Shown here: positions 1 to 5,386 of the stretch, in pieces | Position numbering within the stretch: the first letter of the stretch is position 1 | Layout: each line of letters starts with the position of its first letter | Assembly: GCA_018061385.1 (NCBI GenBank) | Contig: JAGOUF010000204.1 | Span: 1-5,386 of the forward strand | Reading direction: 5' to 3' | Origin: Chitinophagaceae bacterium | GTDB lineage: Bacteria > Bacteroidota > Bacteroidia > Chitinophagales > Chitinophagaceae | DNA: 5,386 nt | Made by a program: the position numbers and the translations under genes | The notes under the pieces: model-generated | What the model was told of the DNA's origin: nothing | The model's database searches: none | The model's input: the letters and a program-made list of their open reading frames with translations, nothing else

Positions 1-217
1 TACAAGAAACAATTAAATCAAATCTCCCTTTAGGGAAATTTTGGAACGTAAATACTCCACTTGAATTTGTTGTTGTACCAATAGATGTATTGCTTAAATA
101 CACACTAGCAAATGCAACAGGTTGTTTCCCATCTGCAGATAAAACTGTTCCACTAAAACTTTGTGCTTGCACACCAACAAAAATCATCAAACAACTAAGT
201 AAAAAAATTAAACGCAT
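1..217 (-). CDS. Exported protein with carboxypeptidase-regulatory-like domain, N-terminal part (cut by window edge)
   Basis: Reading the minus strand from the ATG at 217-215 gives 72 open codons that run off the left edge. Residues 1-18 form a typical Sec signal peptide (MRLIFLLSCLMIFVGVQA, cleavage before Q19-S20). Residues 21-70 match the CarboxypepD_reg-like fold: S-G-T-V at the first strand, D-G-K-Q-P-V-A-F-A-S-V in the middle, then the S-I-G-T-T-T-N-S-S-G-V-F-T-F turn and F-P-K-G-R-F-D-L. In Bacteroidota this fold sits at the N-terminus of TonB-dependent outer-membrane receptors, of other outer-membrane barrel proteins and of some secreted enzymes; which of these it is cannot be told from the visible part. 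An in-frame ATG at 247-245 would add ten residues, but the start at 217 gives the cleaner signal peptide. The gene is divergent from the caspase-like gene to its right. Confidence 0.85.
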   Translation of the reverse strand, partial: MRLIFLLSCLMIFVGVQAQSFSGTVLSADGKQPVAFASVYLSNTSIGTTTNSSGVFTFQNFPKGRFDLIVSC

Positions 218-346
218 ATTTAAAAGTAACTGAAAGAAAAACACCATAGAATATTTCTGTTTTAATTAAGGCTAACTTTTAATACAGTTTTAGTAATTTC
301 ATAAGTTATAACTTTAACCAATAAGGCATTATAGCTAACACAAAAT
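218..346. promoter_or_regulatory. Divergent intergenic region, probable promoters for both flanking genes
   Basis: This 129-base AT-rich stretch separates two genes that start in opposite directions, so it should hold both promoters. No box is fully convincing. On the plus strand TAACTTTA at 309-316 and TAACTTTT at 273-280 resemble the Bacteroidota -7 consensus TAnnTTTG without its final G, and neither has a clear TTG about 20 bases upstream. The first lies about 30 bases before the plus-strand start codon and overlaps a 12-base palindrome at 303-314. On the minus strand I see no good -7 box. Neither start codon has a Shine-Dalgarno sequence, which is usual for this phylum. The regulatory role is inferred from position. 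Confidence 0.4.
303..314. repeat. 12-base perfect palindrome in the divergent promoter region
   Basis: AAGTTATAACTT reads the same on both strands and lies 32 bases before the start of the caspase-like gene. It overlaps the TAACTTTA box that could be the -7 element. A symmetric site here would suit a dimeric regulator. In DNA this AT-rich a palindrome of this length can also arise by chance, so a function is only a suggestion. Confidence 0.3.
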
Positions 347-3300
347 ATGCAAGTATTGAAATATTTTTTATCACGAACTATTCTTAAATACAGCAGCATT
401 GCAGTACTTGCACTTTTTATTTCTTTTTCAGCAATAGCACAACAACCCACACCAATTATTTTTAAACCTTTAGTAACGCCACTTACACAAGTTTTTCATT
501 TAGAAAAAGCTGGCTTAATTGCAATTACAAACGATCGTGAATTACAGTTTTGGGACGAGAATACAAAAGCCTATTATGGATATTTTGGAGTATTGCCAAC
601 AAGTGCATTTAATTATAAAATACGATTGGTAGAATATATTGAAGCATACAAGACAGTAGCAGTTGTTTGGCAAGAATATACTACACCCAATAACATAAAA
701 GACACTATTTATAAAGATTTTTTATCGGTAATTAATTTACAAACTTTAATGCTTGCACAACCAATTGTACCAAACGGAATGCAGGCTTTTATAGAATACA
801 AGTACAATAAACAAATCATTTTACCAAAGTTCAAAAATGCTGAATCTATTTATCAATATGCCTATCATACTGAAAGCAATAGCTTTTATACTTGCGATAG
901 AATAGGGAATATTAATGTGTACAAAAATGCTGCGTTTGTAAAAACAATTCCTACCAATATTGCTTTTACAAAGCTATTGGCTATTGACACTTCCAATACT
1001 TATGCAATATTAGCAAATGCAAAAAATGCACAAGTAAAAAGAATTCATTTAATTACTGAAAAATCAAGCACCGTAAGTAATTTAAAGTTTATTAAAACTT
1101 GCTTAACCGAAAATTGGAATTACAACGATTATACTTTTGTTGCATCTTTTGTTAAGGAAGCCAATGCCTTGGTATTGGTAGATTCGGCTAGTAGGCTACA
1201 GTTTTATTCGGCCACCAATCATACCATTGAAACCATTAACTTTTTGCCCAAAAACATACAAGCCAATATAGTAAGTTTTCAGTTCAATGTTAAAGACTCT
1301 TCTGTATTTGCAATAATTGAACAACAAAGTAATCGGTGTGAAAGAAGTTTAATTAGTTCAAATTTAAAAACTGGCATTACCAATACTTTTAATGGTGGAA
1401 ATCCATTACAAATAACTTCATCTTTTTATGGAAGTTCACCATCATCATTAAGATTAATGATCTCTGGAATTTCTGAGCAAGAAATAGATTTAAGTACACT
1501 CTCAGAAAAAACAAATCACTTTTTAGTTAACTCACCAAACGACAATTTGGCTTTATCCGCTAAATGGGAAAACGGCTATGTATCTGTTTTTAAAGAAAAT
1601 CTCAATCAGTATAAATTAAAAGTTTTTGAATTTGAAAACAATAAAAGCAACTTGATTTATACACAAACAATTCAACTAAAACCCAATGAAATTTTAGCTG
1701 CTATTGAAGCTAAAAAGAAATGGTATATAACTACACAAAACAACCAACCCAACAATATTTATAGCGTTGATTTTAAGATTTACGACAGCCTACAAAATTG
1801 CATTTTTAAACTTCCTGTTCATGGACCAATGCAATTGATGAATACTTTTTCTTTTGAACAAAGAATATTTTCTGAAGATGGAAAGTACATGTATATAAAA
1901 GAATATTTAGGTACATATAAAGAAATTGACTCTTGCAGATTACGTGTTTTTTCAACCAGTGATTTTAGTGTTGTAAAAGACATTTCATTTATTGAATTAT
2001 CGAAAGGAAATATCTACAAACGCTATACCGTAAGAATTTCAGATAGCTCAGAAAAATTATATTTAACTCAGCTAAAAAAAATAGGTGCTAATTATTTGAA
2101 TTACTTAACAAAGTATGATTTAAAAAGCAAGGCAACCAGTCCTGAAAAAGAGTTTCAATTGTTCATAGAACCAACGCAAACAACAATGCTGTTCTATGTA
2201 CAGAATATTAAAATTTCAAAAGGAGAAGAAATGGTTTTATGGACAGGCTCAGTTAGTATAAATGGAACTACACCTGCCGATAATATTTATTTTCAGGGCA
2301 TAAGAGGTACCATGCTCAACGATACTAAGAACCAATGGGGTATTAACCTTACCTTTTTTCCAGAAATTGAAAACGTATTACTCTTCAATAATTTTGTTGC
2401 AGTTCAACTCAACGATCAAGTGCAATTGTATAAATGGCAAAATAATATATTTGAAAATTTTTTAACCTTAATTCCAGTTTACAACGAAAAAACAGTTGAA
2501 GCAAGTTGCTTATTTGTTGCCTACGAAAAAAACTACCAAACGTTTAATTATTATGAAAAAACCGGCAACGATGATTGTATAAGTTTTAAACTAAACAACC
2601 ATAGTTATAGAAGAAGTTTATTTGATTTAACTTTTAATAGACCCGATTTAATTTTAGAACAAATACCAGAACATGATATAGAATTTAAAGATTTATTTAG
2701 AACAGCTGTACTTAAACGAGGTGAGAGAATTACCAATAAATTACAAAATTTTAATCCCGATGAATTACCATTTGTACAAATAAAAAACACAGGTTATGTT
2801 GGCAATAGATATAAAATAACGCTTAGTATTAAAAGCAAGCAGCCAATCAATCAAATTAAAGTAACCATTAATGGAACCGTGGTAACTAAATCTACATACA
2901 TGAGTATGGAGTTTGGCGAAACTCAATACAACTTATTCGAAACTTTATCACAGGGTGAAAACGCCATTGAAATTGTTGTTGTAACAAAAAAAGGGTTAGA
3001 AAGTTTGCCATTACGCTTAATTCAAAATCACAATAAGCCACAAGAAAAACCTGTACTACATGTGTTGGTTGCATCTGTTAGTAATTACAAAAATACCAAC
3101 GCCAATTTACCATTTGCTGTAAAAGATGGAAGAGATATGGCAAAGCTTTTTAAACAACAATTAAACGATACTTTATTTAGCCATATAATAGTTGATACGT
3201 TATTTAATGAACAATTAAATGAATATGATATAAAAAAATGGTTATCACAAAGAAAAGATGTTGACCCCAATGATTATGTTGTAGTTTTTTATAGTGGACA

Positions 3301-3877
3301 TGGATTGTTAAACAACCAAAAAGAATTACAATTGGCAACTTCATTTACCCAATTTGAAGAAGCCAAAAACACCATTGATTTTGCCCAAATTTTACATTCA
3401 TTAGATGAAGTTCCAGCAAGACAAAAACTATTTTTAATAGATGCTTGCCATAGTGGAGATTTAGATAAATCAGGCATTGAAAAAAACAACAACAATACTG
3501 CCGATACGAATTCTAACACGTCAGATTCTACATCAAGCAAAAGTGTTTCATTAAGATTTAAAAAGAAACAAAACAATGCTTTTGAAGCCATGCAAAAAAT
3601 ATTTTCCTTTTCAGAAAAAGGCAATGGTACCATTGTATTCTCAGCATCTGGTGGAATGCAAGTTGCTTATGAGGGTGCAAAATATCAAAATGGATATTTT
3701 ACTTATGCTTTAAAAGAAGCCCTCTTGTACAACAAAGCCAACGAACTAAACAACACAGGCTTATGGTTAAATCAATTGATTAAATACACCACAAAAAGAG
3801 TAACAGAAATATCGAACGGTCAACAAACGCCTAATTTACGTATTGCTCACCCCGATATTAATTGGAGAATAAAATAA
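347..3877 (+). CDS. Exported WD40-like propeller / caspase-like (C14) cysteine peptidase
   Basis: The 1176-residue protein starts with a Sec signal peptide (hydrophobic core 18-30, AIA-QQ cleavage after A31; no lipobox cysteine), so it should act in the periplasm or outside the cell. M1 is the only Met before the hydrophobic core, which fixes the start. Residues 40-800 look like degenerate WD40-type blades, for example N62-DRELQFWD, I186-GNINVY, S282-RLQFY, E408-NGYVSVF, C530-RLRVF and N689-DQVQLYKW. Residues 809-895 resemble an Ig-like module. Residues 901-1165 are a caspase-like domain with Y-S-G-H985-G and D-A-C1034-H-S-G, the expected catalytic dyad 49 residues apart, then S1099-A-S-G-G, G1116-Y-F-T and Q1160-T-P of the small-subunit half. 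D927, S983 and D1032 occupy the positions that bind basic P1 residues in metacaspases, so Arg/Lys specificity is inferred. A low-complexity insert follows the Cys (1046-1074). The substrate is unknown. No T9SS C-terminal sorting domain is visible. Confidence 0.93.
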   Translation: MQVLKYFLSRTILKYSSIAVLALFISFSAIAQQPTPIIFKPLVTPLTQVFHLEKAGLIAITNDRELQFWDENTKAYYGYFGVLPTSAFNYKIRLVEYIEAYKTVAVVWQEYTTPNNIKDTIYKDFLSVINLQTLMLAQPIVPNGMQAFIEYKYNKQIILPKFKNAESIYQYAYHTESNSFYTCDRIGNINVYKNAAFVKTIPTNIAFTKLLAIDTSNTYAILANAKNAQVKRIHLITEKSSTVSNLKFIKTCLTENWNYNDYTFVASFVKEANALVLVDSASRLQFYSATNHTIETINFLPKNIQANIVSFQFNVKDSSVFAIIEQQSNRCERSLISSNLKTGITNTFNGGNPLQITSSFYGSSPSSLRLMISGISEQEIDLSTLSEKTNHFLVNSPNDNLALSAKWENGYVSVFKENLNQYKLKVFEFENNKSNLIYTQTIQLKPNEILAAIEAKKKWYITTQNNQPNNIYSVDFKIYDSLQNCIFKLPVHGPMQLMNTFSFEQRIFSEDGKYMYIKEYLGTYKEIDSCRLRVFSTSDFSVVKDISFIELSKGNIYKRYTVRISDSSEKLYLTQLKKIGANYLNYLTKYDLKSKATSPEKEFQLFIEPTQTTMLFYVQNIKISKGEEMVLWTGSVSINGTTPADNIYFQGIRGTMLNDTKNQWGINLTFFPEIENVLLFNNFVAVQLNDQVQLYKWQNNIFENFLTLIPVYNEKTVEASCLFVAYEKNYQTFNYYEKTGNDDCISFKLNNHSYRRSLFDLTFNRPDLILEQIPEHDIEFKDLFRTAVLKRGERITNKLQNFNPDELPFVQIKNTGYVGNRYKITLSIKSKQPINQIKVTINGTVVTKSTYMSMEFGETQYNLFETLSQGENAIEIVVVTKKGLESLPLRLIQNHNKPQEKPVLHVLVASVSNYKNTNANLPFAVKDGRDMAKLFKQQLNDTLFSHIIVDTLFNEQLNEYDIKKWLSQRKDVDPNDYVVVFYSGHGLLNNQKELQLATSFTQFEEAKNTIDFAQILHSLDEVPARQKLFLIDACHSGDLDKSGIEKNNNNTADTNSNTSDSTSSKSVSLRFKKKQNNAFEAMQKIFSFSEKGNGTIVFSASGGMQVAYEGAKYQNGYFTYALKEALLYNKANELNNTGLWLNQLIKYTTKRVTEISNGQQTPNLRIAHPDINWRIK

Positions 3878-3894
3878 ACTGTATTCGCCATCTT

Positions 3895-3935
3895 TTCAAT
3901 TTTTCAATAAACAAAAGCATACCGAAAAAATTGAA
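3895..3935 (+). terminator. Weak imperfect hairpin downstream of the caspase-like gene
   Basis: TTCAATTTTTC at 3895-3905 can pair with GAAAAAATTGAA at 3924-3935, with one bulged A and an 18-base loop, starting 17 bases after the stop codon. The stem is almost all A-T and no U-run follows, so it is a poor intrinsic terminator. It could be a weak one or a 3'-end-stabilising structure, or it may mean nothing. No better terminator is visible between the two plus-strand genes, so some read-through into the PDZ gene is possible. Confidence 0.2.
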
Positions 3936-4025
3936 CATACGCTTGATATTTTTATTCATCACGATTTACTTCAATTCATTTTGTAAAACTTGCACTTAAA
4001 AAATTAGCTAATTTTAACATTTCCG

Positions 4026-4082
4026 AAATGTTTCGTATATAAAAAATACTTGTACATTTGAACTACTAAATATTTCGTACAT
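4026..4082. repeat. Two 15-base direct repeats flanking the -7 box, possible operators
   Basis: AAATGTTTCGTATAT (4026-4040) and AAATATTTCGTACAT (4068-4082) agree at 13 of 15 positions and are offset by 42 bases, close to four turns of B-DNA. One copy covers the -33 region and the other lies just past the likely transcription start, so the -7 box sits between them. The first copy also overlaps a short inverted repeat, CGAAA-TG-TTTCG at 4024-4035. This layout would suit a regulator binding both sites on the same DNA face. The match is seen directly; the operator role is inferred. Confidence 0.35.
4031..4060 (+). promoter_or_regulatory. Bacteroidota-type promoter of the PDZ gene
   Basis: TACATTTG at 4053-4060 is an exact match to the TAnnTTTG -7 element of Bacteroidota primary sigma-factor promoters. 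About 19 bases upstream, TTTCG at 4031-4035 sits where the -33 TTTG element should be, with one mismatch. Transcription would start near 4067, leaving a leader of about 30 bases before the ATG at 4098. That leader is A-rich (ACAAAAAGAACATT before the ATG) and has no Shine-Dalgarno sequence. This promoter suggests the PDZ gene can be expressed separately from the caspase-like gene. Confidence 0.65.
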
Positions 4083-4097
4083 CACAAAAAGAACATT

Positions 4098-5039
4098 ATG
4101 TATAAACCAATTTTAACGACTGTATTGTTTGCAGTTTTAGCAAGTAGCCAATTAACTGCACAAGAAAAAAACGAAACCAAAGAACGTAAAGAAAAGAAAC
4201 AAGAAAATATCATCATCAAAAAGAAAGGTGATAAGAATGAGAAAGTAACTGTAGTTGTAGATGGAGAAACGATTACTGTAAACGGTATGCCGATTGAAGA
4301 TTTCAACGATGAAAATTTAGAAATTATTACTCGTAAAGGAAAAGCGATTGCCAACGAAATGGCTCCAAGAATTAGAAAGATGGTTCGCAGTTTTGATGGC
4401 ACTGGAGTTGGTGCTTCAAATAAAGCATTTTTAGGTGTAACCTCAGAAATTGTAGAACAAGGTGCAAAAATTACTGGCATTACAAAAGCCAGTGCTGCTG
4501 AAAAAGCAGGTTTACAAATTGGTGATATCATAACAAAAATTGGTTCTGAAAAAATTGATGAAAAAAATGGATTATTTACTGCTATTGGAAAATACAAACC
4601 AGAAGAAAAAATTATGATTACTTATATAAGAAATGGTGCTGAAGCTACAACAGAAGCTTCTTTAGATAAAAACAAAACATCGAACATTGTTACTTGGAAC
4701 AGCGAAGGTTTTGACATGGAAGCACCAGAAGGAATGCACTTTTTTAACAGCTTTCCTCGTACACCAAAAGTAGGTTTACAAATTGAAGATGTTGAAGAAG
4801 GTGATGGTGTAAAAATTTTAGGAGTAGATGAAAACACACCTGCTGAAAAAGCTGGCCTAAAAAAAGATGATGTACTTACAGAAATTGATGGAGCCAATTT
4901 AAAAAATGTAGATGAACTAAGAATTAAAATGAAAGCTTTTAAAGAAGGCGATAGTTTTAAAGTGAAATATAAAAGAGGCAACAAATCGCAAACAACAGAA
5001 ATTAAATTGCCTAAAAAACTAAAAAGAGCCAATTTATAA
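4098..5039 (+). CDS. Exported tandem PDZ-domain protein without a protease domain
   Basis: The 313-residue protein has a Sec signal peptide at 1-21 (LTA-QE cleavage), then a very charged Lys/Glu-rich stretch at 22-48. A short segment (about 49-75, V-D-G-E-T-I-T-V-N-G-M-P-I-E-D-F) follows, and then a linker. PDZ1 spans about 110-190 (F111-L-G-V at the ligand-binding loop, then A-G-L139-Q-I-G-D-I-I). PDZ2 spans about 224-305 (V225-G-L-Q, then A-G-L254-K-K-D-D-V-L). These are the circularly permuted bacterial PDZ type found in HtrA/DegP and tail-specific proteases, but no trypsin-like His-Asp-Ser domain or other catalytic domain is present. It is therefore probably a peptide-binding adaptor or scaffold in the envelope, with unknown partners. 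The gene follows the caspase-like gene after 220 bases, with its own promoter and terminator. Confidence 0.9.
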   Translation: MYKPILTTVLFAVLASSQLTAQEKNETKERKEKKQENIIIKKKGDKNEKVTVVVDGETITVNGMPIEDFNDENLEIITRKGKAIANEMAPRIRKMVRSFDGTGVGASNKAFLGVTSEIVEQGAKITGITKASAAEKAGLQIGDIITKIGSEKIDEKNGLFTAIGKYKPEEKIMITYIRNGAEATTEASLDKNKTSNIVTWNSEGFDMEAPEGMHFFNSFPRTPKVGLQIEDVEEGDGVKILGVDENTPAEKAGLKKDDVLTEIDGANLKNVDELRIKMKAFKEGDSFKVKYKRGNKSQTTEIKLPKKLKRANL

Positions 5040-5056
5040 TTAACCCCAATAACACA

Positions 5057-5098
5057 AATAAAAACAGCCACTTTAGTTATAAAGTGGCTGTTTTTATT
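5057..5098. terminator. Strong rho-independent terminator, symmetrical and probably bidirectional
   Basis: The arms 5057-5074 and 5081-5098 are perfect 18-base complements (core ACAGCCACTTT / AAAGTGGCTGT). The loop AGTTAT can close by one more A-T pair to leave a GTTA tetraloop. The stem's outer part is A-run on the left and T-run on the right, giving TTTTTATTAT on the plus strand and TTTTTATTTG on the minus strand. It begins 18 bases after the PDZ stop codon and ends that transcript. Because the next gene converges from the right, it could also stop minus-strand transcription. Confidence 0.92.
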
Positions 5099-5245
5099 AT
5101 ACAGATTTATGTAGATTTTTAAAATTATAAAAAACATGAACTGGGGTAATTAAGTTACTGTCTTTATGTAATCTAAACTTATATAAAAAACTGGAATTGA
5201 AACTGCCAATTATTGTTTTTCCTTCAAGCACCCGTTATTAAATTA

Positions 5246-5386
5246 TCAATGTTTTAAAAATTCATACTCGTAAACTTTTGGTGCGATTTTGTAGGAAAGC
5301 AAATTTAGTTTTTGTCGCAAATTGCCAATTAGTTCTGTATATTTTTCGTCTGTGCTTTTTGCGTTCATTCTACCTTGAGCATTTCT
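5246..5386 (-). CDS. C-terminal end of an unrecognised minus-strand protein (cut by window edge)
   Basis: On the minus strand the frame is open from the right edge to a TGA at 5248-5246, giving 46 residues. The translation is mixed in charge and looks like real protein: N-A-K-S-T-D-E-K-Y-T-E-L-I-G-N-L-R-Q-K-L, then S-Y-K-I-A-P-K-V-Y-E-Y-E-F-L-K-H at the end, with a probable amphipathic helix around T-E-L-I-G-N-L-R-Q-K-L-N-L-L. I do not recognise the family. An internal ATG at 5368-5366 could start a 40-residue peptide, but the frame stays open upstream of it, so a longer gene entering the window is more likely. No clear terminator of its own is seen downstream; the bidirectional hairpin at 5057-5098 is the best candidate. 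Confidence 0.55.
   Translation of the reverse strand, partial: RNAQGRMNAKSTDEKYTELIGNLRQKLNLLSYKIAPKVYEYEFLKH

Noticed and set aside
3470..3570. Frameshift or sequencing error in the Asn/Ser-rich stretch of the caspase domain
   Set aside because: The frame continues cleanly into the conserved small-subunit motifs S-A-S-G-G, G-Y-F-T and Q-T-P, so the insert is a genuine in-frame loop.
3289..3633. 114-codon minus-strand open frame inside the caspase domain
   Set aside because: It lies exactly over the catalytic His and Cys motifs of the plus-strand gene, whose sequence is clearly constrained in that frame.
3878..3999. Open frame of about 40 codons directly after the caspase stop, with a hydrophobic segment (I-R-L-I-F-L-F-I-T-I-Y-F)
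   Set aside because: It has no ATG and only weak alternative starts. Hydrophobic runs are expected by chance in AT-rich intergenic DNA.
4082..4597. Long minus-strand open frame (171 codons) antisense to the PDZ gene
   Set aside because: It mirrors the AT-rich codon pattern of the plus-strand gene, which has a signal peptide and two clear PDZ domains. The antisense translation has no recognisable domain.
4622..5137. Second 171-codon minus-strand open frame antisense to the PDZ gene
   Set aside because: It covers the PDZ2 coding region and runs through the terminator hairpin, which a real gene is unlikely to do. Its translation is low-complexity hydrophobic sequence typical of a shadow frame.
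5099..5245. Possible small gene or second terminator in the stretch after the main hairpin
   Set aside because: No convincing start, frame or stem was found. The best minus-strand stem, near 5190-5215, pairs only about three or four bases before a T-run.
1..5386. Window length equal to that of the phiX174 genome
   Set aside because: The content is Bacteroidota chromosomal genes with no microvirus genes, so the length match is a coincidence.

Overview
This is an AT-rich window from a bacterium of the phylum Bacteroidota. Four things point there: a perfect TAnnTTTG -7 promoter box, start codons behind A-rich leaders with no Shine-Dalgarno sequence, signal peptides ending in A-Q at the predicted cleavage site, and the protein families present. 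Genus cannot be told from the sequence. There is no phage, insertion sequence, CRISPR or RNA gene that I can see.

Layout. Positions 1-217 (minus strand) hold the start of an exported protein with a carboxypeptidase-regulatory-like beta-sandwich, cut by the window edge. A 129-base divergent intergenic region separates it from the main gene, 347-3877 (plus). That gene encodes a 1176-residue exported protein with a WD40-like beta-propeller region of about 760 residues, a small Ig-like module, and a C-terminal caspase-like (clan CD, C14) peptidase with an intact His/Cys dyad. After a 220-base gap carrying a good Bacteroidota promoter comes 4098-5039 (plus), an exported protein with two PDZ domains and no protease domain. 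A strong, near-symmetrical hairpin terminator (5057-5098) follows. The next 147 bases hold nothing I can identify. The C-terminal end of an unrecognised minus-strand gene (5246-5386) enters from the right edge, converging on the terminator.

How they fit together. The three left-hand proteins all carry Sec-type signal peptides, so the window encodes envelope or secreted proteins. The caspase-like protease and the PDZ protein lie in tandem, but the PDZ gene has its own promoter, so a shared function is only a possibility. The most interesting item is the exported propeller-caspase. It keeps the His/Cys dyad and also acidic and serine residues at the positions that give eukaryotic metacaspases Arg/Lys specificity. 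It has a disordered, basic-ended insert just after the catalytic Cys that could be a self-processing loop.
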